A stretch of DNA of 64,000 nt from an uncultured Clostridia bacterium (GCA_946407745.1 CAMJPQ010000001.1:218810-282809), one strand, 5' to 3'; positions 49,249 through 57,665 are shown, counted from the first letter of the stretch. The notes: a model not told the origin generated them from the sequence alone. Numbers and translations are program-made.

Positions 49249-50354
49249 ATGAAGAAGATTCTGTTTCTGACGCTCCTGTTGCTATGCTGAGCCTCTGCCT
49301 CACTTTCGCACTGGCCGATGGTGTCATCCTGAACGCGGAAGTCGTCCCTTCTGGTCCTGTCGTCACCTCCGTGATCATCGCTGACCCGGCAGCTGCCCCC
49401 ACCGACGTCAAAGCCAAGTTCAGCATTGACCTGACCGTGAGCCGCGGCAGAGGTCCGGATGCGACCACTGAAATCGTACCTCAGCCGGTCTACAACGCCT
49501 CGTGGGCGCCGGATGGATCCGTTACACTGGAAACGGACGCCTTCTCTCCGACTGCCAAATTCACCATCACTTATGCGATCCCCGCCACCGAGGAGACAGA
49601 AGCGCAGGTGCTGGGCACCTGGACCGAGGCGGATGCCGCAGTCAGGTACGCCATCGTCGACGAATTCTCTCAGGACACCTTCGTCGGCACTGCGAAAGAT
49701 GCCGATGGCAATGATGTGGAGGTCAAGGTTGTCTACCGCCTGTACGTACCCGAGTATGCGGAAAACGTGCCGCTGGTGGTCACCATGCACGGCTCCGGAG
49801 AGTCCGGCGACAATGGTCTGGCGCATGTGACCAGCAATCAGCTCTCTGTCTGCTGGGCTGACCCCACATGGCAGGCGGAGCATCCTTGCATCGTTTTCGC
49901 ACCGCAGTGGCCGGATTCCGATATGAGCAACAATCTGGAGCTCCGGGACGGCTATCTTGCGGTATACCACGAGATGATCGGCAAAATCATTGAGACGTAC
50001 AAGCCCTCCAAGACCTATCTGGCTACCCTGTCCATGGGCTCCCGCCTGGGCTTCCGTTATCTGACCCTGTATCCGGAGGCTTTCGACGCAGCGCTGATGT
50101 GCTGCGGAGCCATGCAGAATGCCGATCTCTCCGCTGTCACAGAGAAGCCGGTCTGGCTGGTACACGCTGTATCCGACTTCGTGAACGCCTCCCAGAACTC
50201 TGTGGACGCCTACAATCAGCTCACTGCCGCCGGCAACCCGAATGTGCGCCTGACCCTGATAACCGACGAGGGCATGCACGGCGTTTTCAGCCATGCGGTG
50301 TGGCAGCACGTCTTCGGCAATCCCACCTATATGAATTGGCTGTTCGCCCAGTAA
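49249..50354 (+). CDS. Secreted esterase (alpha/beta hydrolase), frameshifted signal peptide
   Basis: The ribosome site and ATG 49249 encode MKKILFLTLLLLC and then stop (TGA 49288). The main frame resumes one base earlier at ATG 49284 (MLSLCLTFALADG). Joining the two by adding one base gives a normal signal peptide. The 356-residue frame has an N-terminal beta domain (to about 120), then an alpha/beta hydrolase: VPLVVTMHGSGESGDNG (oxyanion region), nucleophile Ser in LATLSMGSRLGFR, and a His in DEGMHGVFSHAVW. Resembles CE1/polyhydroxybutyrate depolymerase-like esterases. It may remove acyl groups from polysaccharides used by the GH3s. The present sequence predicts loss of secretion unless the ATG 49284 is used. 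Confidence 0.72.
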
Positions 50355-50820
50355 GCGGCACAGTCCCGGCCGCAGCCGGCGGCACCGTGCACTCTGGCGC
50401 AGTCCGACGAACCTCCTGTGCCATGACAGCCGCATGAGGCCGGAAACACCAATTACTCAGACGGTCTGTGATTCCACTTGTATCGCATACGCACTCCCAT
50501 CTGTATGGTCCGATATCCTTGAAAGGTTGATCAATTTCTGATGTGTGTATGTACCCGGGTGCAAAGATTCTGCACCCGGGTACATTTACCGGAAACGCTT
50601 GTTCCATGGGCTTCCGAAGGAGATTGTGCGATCGCTTTTTTGATTAATCTACCAAAGGATGAGAACGTATCGCTTCTGGAAAAATGAATACTCAGCTCCT
50701 GGCTAAAGACCTCTTGCAAAACGAATGCTTTCTCTATATTATGCTTTTACAACATGGAGGTTCCCCATAGCGTTTTCCATAAAAGCCACCTCCGAAGAGA
50801 CGACGCTTGCATTTCAGTCA
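50355..50820. other. Gene-poor region with a perfect hairpin
   Basis: No convincing gene is seen. TGTACCCGGGTGCA (50550-50563), loop AAGATTC, TGCACCCGGGTACA (50571-50584) is a perfect 14-bp inverted repeat. It may be a terminator-like or protein-binding element. Confidence 0.5.
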
Positions 50821-50824
50821 AAGA

Positions 50825-50998
50825 TCAGTTTTCAGGATCGTTTCTTCCGTACGCTGCCGGATATGATTTCCGCATCCGGCCATAACAGCCGATGGGAGCG
50901 GATGCCTTTTCGGGGAGATCCAGATCGGGAAGGTAAGAGTCTCCGTGCAGGGTGTAGTGGATGCCGTTCTGCCTTGTTTCAGCAGGCAGGTTGTTCAT
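50825..50998 (-). pseudogene. TnpV fragment (transposon-encoded protein)
   Basis: The 57-residue frame MNNLPAETRQNGIHYTLHGD followed by SYLPDLDLPEKASAPIGCYG and RMRKSY matches the N-terminus of TnpV, normally about 110-130 residues (pattern GDYYLPDLxLPE...IGxYGRMR). After RMRKSY the sequence diverges and stops (YPAAYGRNDPEN), so it is truncated. TnpV occurs on Tn4451-like and related clostridial elements. Confidence 0.7.
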
Positions 50999-51227
50999 GG
51001 CGAAATCCTCTTCTGCGATAGATTCTGTGTTGTTTACCCAAGCAATTCCCGGTAAAGCCTGTTGCAGTTTTTGGCATAATCGTTTGGGTAAATCCGATTT
51101 ACCGCAGAATCTACGCCTTGGGAAATACCCAAACCGTCCTTTCACATGGTTCTATTTGAGCACATGATACTACAAGATATTGTGTTTGACTATTGTATAA
51201 TGATACATCATGTTGCGATATTAGCTG

Positions 51228-51276
51228 GTATTCTAAGCAAATTAGCAATTCGAGTCCTGTTGCGACCACCAACCCG
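51228..51276 (+). tRNA. tRNA 3' remnant
   Basis: AGCAATTCGAGTCCTGTTGC has a T-loop (TTCGAGTC) flanked by a 4-bp GCAA/TTGC stem, and it ends GCGACCACCA with an encoded CCA. Upstream bases do not supply anticodon or D arms or a complementary acceptor strand. As with the two other remnants, it is followed by a terminator. Identity cannot be assigned. Confidence 0.45.
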
Positions 51277-51281
51277 AAAAA

Positions 51282-51314
51282 GTCTTGAGAAATCAAGGCT
51301 TTTTCTTTTTTCTT
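51282..51314 (+). terminator. Terminator after the tRNA remnant
   Basis: AAAAAGTCTTGA, loop GAAA, TCAAGGCTTTTT, then CTTTTTT. A strong rho-independent signal. Confidence 0.8.
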
Positions 51315-51362
51315 CTCTCCCCTTGAGAGGGTGCATTTTTCTGTGCTGCCAGGGTGCAATTC

Positions 51363-51530
51363 TCGATGTGAACGAGTTGAACAACCAACCCGTTCACGCG
51401 AGTCGATGTGAACGAGTGCCCGGCGTCGATGTGAACAGCTTGCCGGTTTCGATGTGAACGGCTTGCTGGTTTCGATGTGAACGGGTACCCTGCTCGATGT
51501 GAACGGTTTGCCGGACAGGCACACTTCCTA
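51363..51530. repeat. Iteron array TCGATGTGAAC (six copies)
   Basis: Copies start at 51363, 51403, 51426, 51449, 51472 and 51494, the last five spaced 23, 23, 23 and 22 bp; an inverted GTTCACGCG copy sits near 51392. The right edge reads ACAGGCACA. On the minus strand this looks like the end of an IS21-family element, which begins TG and carries several transposase-binding repeats. No transposase gene lies next to it in the window. Confidence 0.65.
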
Positions 51531-52010
51531 TAAGAACAAATAGCGGTGTGGCATTAGATCCGGATATCTTTATTGACGCGCAAGTATCACAATTTCTTCA
51601 ATCATAACCATATAGGCCCGCAGCATAAGATTCCACACCGCATTCGGACCCGTATCCAGCAGGTTGCAGGTGATGACCGAACACCTGATCAGGGATTGAC
51701 GGCTTACCAATATATGTTCCACGATAAAAAAACGGCTGAGTCTCTCAGTCGTTTTTATGGTCAGGATCTCAGAAAAGAGGATGACTGATCCCGAAAAGAT
51801 CGGCAAGCACATGCTGGAGATGCTGGCAAAGTTCAGGAGAGAAGGAATTGTGCAATAACTCGGAAAGGGGGGAATTGACGTGAGTACTGAAGAATACCTG
51901 CTTCGATACTGTGGACTGGAATAATTATCTTCAGTCTTGACGATGATTAGTCATGCAGCACAACAATTCTTGTTATTTTTGAAGATAATTTGGTTTTGAA
52001 GATAAACACT
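51531..52010. other. AT-rich debris region
   Basis: It contains a bidirectional hairpin AAAACGGCTGAG/CTCAGTCGTTTT (51729-51756) and two tiny frames, MTDPEKIGKHMLEMLAKFRR... (51783-51857) and a GTG-started STEEYLLRYCGLE (51880-51924, RBS AAAGGGGGG), neither recognised. They may be ends of deleted genes. No other gene seen. Confidence 0.4.
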
Positions 52011-52026
52011 TGGGCACTACATAACG

Positions 52027-52075
52027 GACGGTTCTGTCGTGGTACACTGTGTGTACCGCGTGGCAGAACCGTCCC
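52027..52075. repeat. REP-like hairpin GGACGGTTCTG / CAGAACCGTCC, copy 1
   Basis: 11-bp arms at 52027-52037 and 52065-52075 with an inner GGTACAC/GTGTACC stem (52042-52048, 52052-52058). A related element lies at 57293-57366. Such hairpins are scattered in gut clostridial genomes and are often mobilised by Y1-type transposases. Confidence 0.65.
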
Positions 52076-52147
52076 TCTGTGTCGTTTCCCGTCTTGTGAA
52101 GGTTTTTGTTTGTTTTTTTGAGTATATGGAGTTCCTGAGAGTATAAG

Positions 52148-52181
52148 AATTCCCGAGGCCAAAGTATAGGCTTCGGGAATT
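52148..52181 (-). terminator. Stem-loop downstream of the PqqD gene
   Basis: AATTCCCGAGGCC (52148-52160) pairs with GGCTTCGGGAATT (52169-52181), one G-T pair, 8-nt loop. The U-run is weak, but the place, 15 bp after the pqqD-like stop, fits a terminator. Confidence 0.55.
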
Positions 52182-52196
52182 ATGCGCTGCAGCTTT

Positions 52197-52463
52197 TTAG
52201 CCTTCGAGGAGGCCCATGGAACGCATTTTGACCAAGGTCTCGGAAAGGTCGGCGGAGGCGGTGGGGGTGTCGATGTCATACTCGGAGAGGATGGCATCGA
52301 GGAGGGCGTCGGGGGTAGTGGGCTGCTGAAGATGCTGCCAGATGAAGGCAGAAAGACCGTTCAGGCGGATCAGGCCCTGGAAGGACCGGATCTCGGCGCC
52401 GACAGGCATGAGCACCAGCTCACCGACGAGATTACGGAGGATGAACCCTTCACGCGCTTTCAT
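52197..52463 (-). CDS. PqqD-like RiPP recognition element protein
   Basis: The 88-residue protein has the winged-helix pattern of PqqD: MKAREGFILRNLVGELVLMP (strands 1-3), IRLNGLSAFIWQHLQQPTTP (the NxxxxxIWxxL signature) and DALLDAILSEYDI with LVKMRSMGLLEG at the end. PqqD proteins bind the leader of a precursor peptide and present it to a radical SAM enzyme. It is the last gene of a three-gene operon, 8 bp after the precursor candidate. Confidence 0.85.
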   Translation of the reverse strand: MKAREGFILRNLVGELVLMPVGAEIRSFQGLIRLNGLSAFIWQHLQQPTTPDALLDAILSEYDIDTPTASADLSETLVKMRSMGLLEG

Positions 52464-52471
52464 GGCAGACC

Positions 52472-52771
52472 TCAGCAGCCGCTGTTGCGGCCAGAAGAGA
52501 AGGTACGGGCGTTACGGTGATAGGGTACACCGTCACAGCCGCCGCCGCGTCCGCGTCCCCGGCCAACATCCCCGTTGCCGTTGCCGGGAACAAACTGGCC
52601 CTGAATAGAGGTGTCGATGACGGAGGTGGTCTCGTTATCGATGGCGGTATCGACGGTTGTTTTCTTCTTGCTCTTGGTGGAGACGCCGCCGACGACAGCA
52701 GTGACTTCCGACTCATCCAGGGGGATCCTTTCGAGATCCGGCTTTTCGTAGGCTTTCTTTTTGCCGAACAT
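52472..52771 (-). CDS. Candidate RiPP precursor peptide
   Basis: The 99-residue peptide starts MFGKKKAYEKPDLERIPLDE, followed by SEVTAVVGG (a Gly-Gly at 28-29). A Lys/Thr-rich middle and a core-like C-terminus follow, with NGNGDVGRGRGRGGGC (64-79) and a final FSSGRNSGC (Cys99). The YEKPxLExIxLDE leader style is seen in small peptides next to radical SAM enzymes. No membrane segment and no homologous folded domain are apparent. RBS GAAAGGAG. Placed between the radical SAM and PqqD genes, it is the only plausible substrate. Cleavage site and modification are unknown. Confidence 0.7.
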   Translation of the reverse strand: MFGKKKAYEKPDLERIPLDESEVTAVVGGVSTKSKKKTTVDTAIDNETTSVIDTSIQGQFVPGNGNGDVGRGRGRGGGCDGVPYHRNARTFSSGRNSGC

Positions 52772-52816
52772 GATTTTTCTCCTTTCAAATCATTATCTCC
52801 GGTATATACAAAGGAC

Positions 52817-53908
52817 TCATTCCCCGGGAGTGCCGCAGGCAGGAACGGGAAGAATTCCTTTGCTTATCCAATATTTTATACGCATGCAATGGCCGGATGG
52901 CAGCTGCCCGGGCGGAGCATAGCGCATAAAATTCGCGGCACACGGAGAACAGCGATCCTCATAAGGACAGCCATAGCATTCCGGGACGCGGGGCCAGGAG
53001 TTCGCGACCTCACTGATCCGCCGCCAGGCTTCCGCGAAGCCGTCCCGGAGGGGATCCGCACGGACATCCAGGCGGGAGCAGATCTTCAGCTCCCCCTTCC
53101 AGGAGAGAACGAAACCGGAACGGCCGCCGCCGCAGGTCAGCCCGCATTCCTCACAGGAATGGGAGGGACCGCCGGTCTCGGGGAGCGAAGAGAGGGGAAC
53201 CTCCTCATACAGGGAAAGACCCTGCAGCTCCGAATGCAGACGGAGAAGGCGGGCATAGAACTCATCCGGGAGATCCGAAGACTCCCCGGCACGCCAGGGC
53301 TCATCCGCCGGCGTAAAGAGGGAGGAGCTGACATAGACATCCTCCGAGAGGGAATGGGCTAGGCGAAGCGTATCGAAGACATCCTCGCCGAGGAAGCTGT
53401 TCGGGGTCACGGAAACCGAAAGGGGAAGGCCGGCTTCCCGGACGCGGCGGAGATTTTCCACCACACGGCCGAAGACCCGGCTGCCGGTGACCCGTTCATA
53501 AGAATCCTCAGAGCAGCCATAGAGGGTGGCCTGGATGAGGGCAGGCGGATGATCCCGGAAGAAGGAGAGGCGCCGCTCAGCGAGGAGGACGGCGTTGGTC
53601 ATGACGGTGATATTGCAGCCAAGGGACTGCAGAAAGAGAAAGAGATCTTCGAAGCCGGGATATGTGAGGCACTCCCCGCCGGTGAGCGTCGCCTCGAACA
53701 TGCCGGCATCAAAGGCCTGGCGCATGAGATCCTTCCAGGTATCGACAGAAAGAAGATCCCTGCCCCTGAACTGCTCCGGCGAAAGGCGGACATAGCACAT
53801 GCCGCAGGCGAGATTGCAGAGGGGCGTAAGCTCAAAGGTACCGAAGAGCGGGGTATTGCTCTCACGGGCCTTCAGATCGAGGCTGCGGATAAAATCTTGA
53901 TAATTCAT
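52817..53908 (-). CDS. Radical SAM / SPASM peptide-modifying enzyme
   Basis: This 363-residue enzyme has the 4Fe-4S motif CNLACGMC (Cys32, 36, 39) after FGTFELTPL, a barrel with FEATLTGGECLTYPG (GGE-type SAM motif), and a C-terminal SPASM-like Cys set: CEECGLTCGGG, KICSRLD, CYGCPYEDRCSPC and GHC. Such enzymes install thioether, carbon-carbon or epimerised residues in peptides. It is the first gene of the operon. The promoter TGTCCA/TGGACA-17-TATACT lies upstream. No transporter or peptidase gene is linked. Confidence 0.88.
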   Translation of the reverse strand: MNYQDFIRSLDLKARESNTPLFGTFELTPLCNLACGMCYVRLSPEQFRGRDLLSVDTWKDLMRQAFDAGMFEATLTGGECLTYPGFEDLFLFLQSLGCNITVMTNAVLLAERRLSFFRDHPPALIQATLYGCSEDSYERVTGSRVFGRVVENLRRVREAGLPLSVSVTPNSFLGEDVFDTLRLAHSLSEDVYVSSSLFTPADEPWRAGESSDLPDEFYARLLRLHSELQGLSLYEEVPLSSLPETGGPSHSCEECGLTCGGGRSGFVLSWKGELKICSRLDVRADPLRDGFAEAWRRISEVANSWPRVPECYGCPYEDRCSPCAANFMRYAPPGQLPSGHCMRIKYWISKGILPVPACGTPGE

Positions 53909-53963
53909 GCTTCACAAATGAGGGGTAAAGACGGTTCAGATTATTCCGGTCCGGTTATGTTAA

Positions 53964-53992
53964 GTATAGCAGAGGAGGACGGAAATGTCCAG
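53964..53992 (-). promoter_or_regulatory. Promoter of the radical SAM operon
   Basis: Minus strand: TGGACA (53992-53987), 17-bp spacer, TATACT (53969-53964), 55 bp before the start codon. Confidence 0.7.
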
Positions 53993-54050
53993 AAAAATGT
54001 TTGAAAGGGAAAGAAAGAAAAAAAGTTTGAAAGGGAAAGAACAATTCTGG

Positions 54051-54079
54051 TTGAAGAAAACGAACGGATATGGTAATAT
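54051..54079 (+). promoter_or_regulatory. Promoter of the secreted beta-helix protein
   Basis: TTGAAG (54051-54056), 17-bp spacer, TAATAT (54074-54079), 59 bp before ATG 54139. It is divergent from the radical SAM promoter, 58 bp away from it. Confidence 0.7.
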
Positions 54080-54138
54080 GAAGTCATGGGTAAAAGACAC
54101 TTCAGATACAGAAACCTGCAAAAGGGGGATGACGAAAT

Positions 54139-57100
54139 ATGAAAAAAACCATCCGAGGGTTGCTGGTATGCATGGCCGTAATGACAGCGCTGATCCTCGG
54201 CATGACAGGAGCCGAGGCGGAAACCGAAGCAACGACTTTTGATGAATTCAAAACCGCGGTCGCGGCAGGAGGAACGGTCGGACTCGGCGCGGACATTACG
54301 CTGACGGGAGATGTCCATATACACGCAGTCACTACGATCGACCTGAACGGGCATGTGCTGAACACGCAGACATACCGGATCGCGATCTATGACCGCCCGG
54401 TCACCTTGAAGGACAGCGGCACGAGCGGAAAGGTCCTCGGAGCCGGGACGGTATTCCAGGTCGGCGAGGTAAACGAGAACGGCTTAGTACACGGCGGGAC
54501 GCTGAATGTGGAGAGCGGCACGATCGTGACTTCGACGAAGAACGCGGTGTACGTGATGCCCGAATCCAGCTTCACGATAAGCGGCGGATCAATTACGGCG
54601 AGCTCGAACGCGATCATCAGCGAAGGCAGCGTGAACATCACAGGGGGCAGCGTGAACGCGACAAGCCAGACGGTGACGCTGAAATCGACAAACGTCGACA
54701 AAATGGACACAGAAATGAACATGTCATCCCAAGCCTACTTTGGAACACTGAGCATGGGCGGCGGAACGGTCATAGCGACGAACAAGACCATCGCGCTGGA
54801 GAAAGGATGTGCCGCTACCATCAACGGCGGCACGGTCACCGCGGTCAACGAGGCGATCCTGGACAAGGGAACGGTGACGATCAACGGCGGTACGGTGGAA
54901 GCGACGGGCGAGACGGCGGTGATCGTGGACTGGCAAGGGAAAGCGGTGATCAAGAACGGAACGATCCAGGCGCCGGATTTTACGCTGTATATATGCGGCG
55001 ACGTGACCATCGAGGGCGGCAGCATCACCGCCACGGCCGCAGAGGCCACAGCCCTCTACATCGAGGGACAGATCACAAACACAGATCAAGGACCGGCCGT
55101 CACGGGAAAGGCCGAGATTTCCGGCGGCACGATCAAAGCAAACGGAACCGGGGCGATGGCCGCGTACGTGACCGGCTTAAGCGATAAATTGAAGGGATCC
55201 CTGATCCTGAACAGCGGGACGCTGCAGGGGAACGGCGAGGACGGCGCAGGAATCTTCCTGGACGAAAACGGAACGGCAAACATCAACGGCGGCACAATAT
55301 CCGCGGTGATGAGCGGAAACGGTGGCCAGGGCGTGTACATCGGCGGGGCGAACACAGCGCTGCGGATCCGGGGAGGAAACATCAACGCGGACCAGTGCGG
55401 CGTGATGGTGGACAGCAGTGTGACGCCGGAATTCACGCTCTGCGGGAACCCGGCCTTCAACACGACCAGCACGGATAACTGCGATCTTGAGATCCAGAAC
55501 CTGAACACGGTGATCGAGATTGACGGGGCGCTGACAAACACAGCGCCGATCAGCGTCAGGCTCGGCGGAGACCGGGCGGAAACCGGCGTCGGCGGCGTCT
55601 TCACGAAAGACTACTCGGATCACAACACGGAGGACCCGGATACGTACTTTAAGACTGTCTCCGGCAGTGCGGTCGAGTGGGACGCAGAGAACCAGACGGA
55701 AGCCTACCTGACGGGGCACGTGCATCAATTTGAATACAGCTCGGAAGACCACAGCAATCTGACGGCGGTATGTAAGAACGACGGGTGCTACCTTGAAGAA
55801 AGCGAGCTGACGGTGGAGCTGATCGCGCCGGACCCGGTATACAACGAGCAGGAGAAATTGGTCAGTTGGACCCCCGGAATCTATATAGCCGCGTTCCCCG
55901 GACTGGGAGAACGGATGTCCTGCCTGGAATACGACCCGACGACGGATGGATGGAACGAGATGGACGGGGCGCCGGTGGAACCCGGAACGTACCGGGTTGT
56001 TTACACCCCGGCCGCGGGGGGCGACTCGGTCTCTATCGAGACGAAATTCGAGATCTACCGGGCTGGGAATATCCAGATCTTGGCGGTGGACGAGGCAGGA
56101 AACGGCCTGCCGGGCGTCCGCTTCCGGGTGGAGAACACGGAGGATCCGGACTGGGGACCTGACGAGTGGATCAGCGATCCATACAATCATTACCTGTACT
56201 ACCTGAAGCCGGACGACGAATATGTGATCTACGCCGAGGATGTTCCGGACGGGTATCTGTATCCGGAGGACATCCTGTTCGGATGCGACGAGGAGCTGAC
56301 GCTGTGGAGCGATCCGGAAGGGCTGCTCAGGGGCCGGGTGTTGACCGTCGAATTCAAAAAGGGATACCAGATCATCAGCGACGGGACGGCGATGGCCTAC
56401 TACTATGACGACAACGCGAACAAAGTACGGATCACCCAGGCAGCGCCGGGGGATGAAGTAAGGATCTGTTTCAGCGACAACGCGGAAGAGAACATCGAAG
56501 ATGACCTCTACCTGACGGGGGCGTACGAGGTGGGCAACGTGCCGCTGGGATACGACCAGAACGGCGATCCGGTGGACACTATCGAGATGCCCGCGCACGA
56601 TATCGCGATCTCCGCGGTGAAGGGCGTACGGGAAGCGGAGCTGAGGGTCGGCCTGCAGGCGTACACGGGAAGCAACGAAGTGATGATCCCGGTGGAAGCG
56701 CTGGAGAGCATCGTGTACGGCGAGGAGACCTGCGACCTGGTAAAACTGGCGGACGGGCACTATGAGCTCGACGTGGACGGCAGCGGAAACTATGACGTGG
56801 GCATCTGGCTGCCGGGCGGACCGACCCGGAGAGGCGACTGCGAGACGTGGATGGTGCCGTGGTGCGACGCGTTCGGCGAATACTCCTTCGGGTTCGACGG
56901 ACCGATGGACCGGTATGAGGTGATCACATTTGTGCTGACGAAGCCGGTGTACGGCACGCCAACGATCACCCTGCCGGCGGGGCTGACGGAAATACAGGAG
57001 AGCGTGTTTGAAGGGAACAAGAAGCTCACGGTCGTATACGCAGGAGACGAGGTCGCGTCCATCGGAAAGAATGCGTTCGTGGGATGCACGGGGCTGAAGC

Positions 57101-57237
57101 AGGTAAGGCTGCCGAAGAACTGCGCGATCAACGACGAGGCGTTCGACGAAGAGATCTTTGTGCAGATCTTCGCTCCGGCGGGAGGAACGACGGAGGCGTG
57201 GTGCAGGAGAATGGGGCTGATGTTTGTCGCAGAGTAA
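54139..57237 (+). CDS. Large secreted beta-helix surface protein
   Basis: The 1032-residue protein has a signal peptide (MKKTIRGLLVCMAVMTALIL..., Ala-rich cleavage region near 27). Residues 35-520 are right-handed beta-helix repeats of the form xINGGTVxAxNxAIxxxGT (GGSITASSNAIISEGSVNIT; GTVTINGGTVEATGETAVIV). Residues about 560-660 are Ig-like, and 660-760 a Cna/SpaA-like domain (IQILAVDEAGNGLPGVRFRV). The last 80 residues hold one BspA-type LRR (LTEIQESVFEGNKKLTVV; SIGKNAFVGCTGLKQVRLP). No LPxTG anchor is visible. An adhesin or glycan-binding role is likely. Confidence 0.75.
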   Translation: MKKTIRGLLVCMAVMTALILGMTGAEAETEATTFDEFKTAVAAGGTVGLGADITLTGDVHIHAVTTIDLNGHVLNTQTYRIAIYDRPVTLKDSGTSGKVLGAGTVFQVGEVNENGLVHGGTLNVESGTIVTSTKNAVYVMPESSFTISGGSITASSNAIISEGSVNITGGSVNATSQTVTLKSTNVDKMDTEMNMSSQAYFGTLSMGGGTVIATNKTIALEKGCAATINGGTVTAVNEAILDKGTVTINGGTVEATGETAVIVDWQGKAVIKNGTIQAPDFTLYICGDVTIEGGSITATAAEATALYIEGQITNTDQGPAVTGKAEISGGTIKANGTGAMAAYVTGLSDKLKGSLILNSGTLQGNGEDGAGIFLDENGTANINGGTISAVMSGNGGQGVYIGGANTALRIRGGNINADQCGVMVDSSVTPEFTLCGNPAFNTTSTDNCDLEIQNLNTVIEIDGALTNTAPISVRLGGDRAETGVGGVFTKDYSDHNTEDPDTYFKTVSGSAVEWDAENQTEAYLTGHVHQFEYSSEDHSNLTAVCKNDGCYLEESELTVELIAPDPVYNEQEKLVSWTPGIYIAAFPGLGERMSCLEYDPTTDGWNEMDGAPVEPGTYRVVYTPAAGGDSVSIETKFEIYRAGNIQILAVDEAGNGLPGVRFRVENTEDPDWGPDEWISDPYNHYLYYLKPDDEYVIYAEDVPDGYLYPEDILFGCDEELTLWSDPEGLLRGRVLTVEFKKGYQIISDGTAMAYYYDDNANKVRITQAAPGDEVRICFSDNAEENIEDDLYLTGAYEVGNVPLGYDQNGDPVDTIEMPAHDIAISAVKGVREAELRVGLQAYTGSNEVMIPVEALESIVYGEETCDLVKLADGHYELDVDGSGNYDVGIWLPGGPTRRGDCETWMVPWCDAFGEYSFGFDGPMDRYEVITFVLTKPVYGTPTITLPAGLTEIQESVFEGNKKLTVVYAGDEVASIGKNAFVGCTGLKQVRLPKNCAINDEAFDEEIFVQIFAPAGGTTEAWCRRMGLMFVAE

Positions 57238-57292
57238 ACTGAGACAAACAATGAAATGAAAGCGGTTTTATAGCACAAAAAGTTCCTGTTGG

Positions 57293-57366
57293 AGAGACAC
57301 ACGGGGACGGTTCTGACGGTTCACAGTAAATGTGCCAAACGGCAGGACCGTCCCCGTGTCGTCTCT
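57293..57366. repeat. REP-like hairpin GGGGACGGTTCTG / CAGGACCGTCCCC, copy 2
   Basis: Arms AGACACACGGGGACGGT and ACCGTCCCCGTGTCGTCT with ACGGTTCACAG...CCAAACGG in the loop. It lies between the beta-helix gene and the prophage fragment and is related to copy 1. Confidence 0.7.
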
Positions 57367-57405
57367 CTTCTTCTCGGCGTTTTTGGTGCTCTTTTCTTCT
57401 GCAGG

Positions 57406-57665
57406 ATGTTCCATTGGGAGAGCCGCACGTATGGTTTGCGTACCACATCAGTATACAAAAAAGCGCACCGTTTAGCTGGAATGAATCTCTCAGTTAAAAT
57501 TGGCCCTAGAGTTGGATATACAACCCAGGCAATATCAGCGGTTAGAATGCGGGGAACAGCCTTTTTCTTCTGTCAATATCAGGTTGGGTTTGAAAATTTG
57601 TCGATTTCTTCAGATAGATCCTTTTGATCTTGTACTTGGTGAAAGGTGCAGCATAAATCAAAGCA
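57406..57665 (+). pseudogene. Frameshifted XRE-type HTH regulator remnant
   Basis: Frame 1 gives YKKAHRLAGMNLS (57460-57490), and then a one-base shift leads into QLKLALELDIQPRQYQRLEC and NIRLGLKICRFLQIDPFDLV. Read together this is a typical XRE helix-turn-helix (RxLAxMNxSQLxxALxxxxxxYxxxExGxxxFS). The frameshift lies near 57490-57497, and the 3' end runs into a tape-measure sequence. Confidence 0.7.

Noticed and set aside
51363..51530. CRISPR array
   Set aside because: The repeat is only 11 bp with 11-12 bp between copies and no cas genes; this is an iteron or IS-end pattern.
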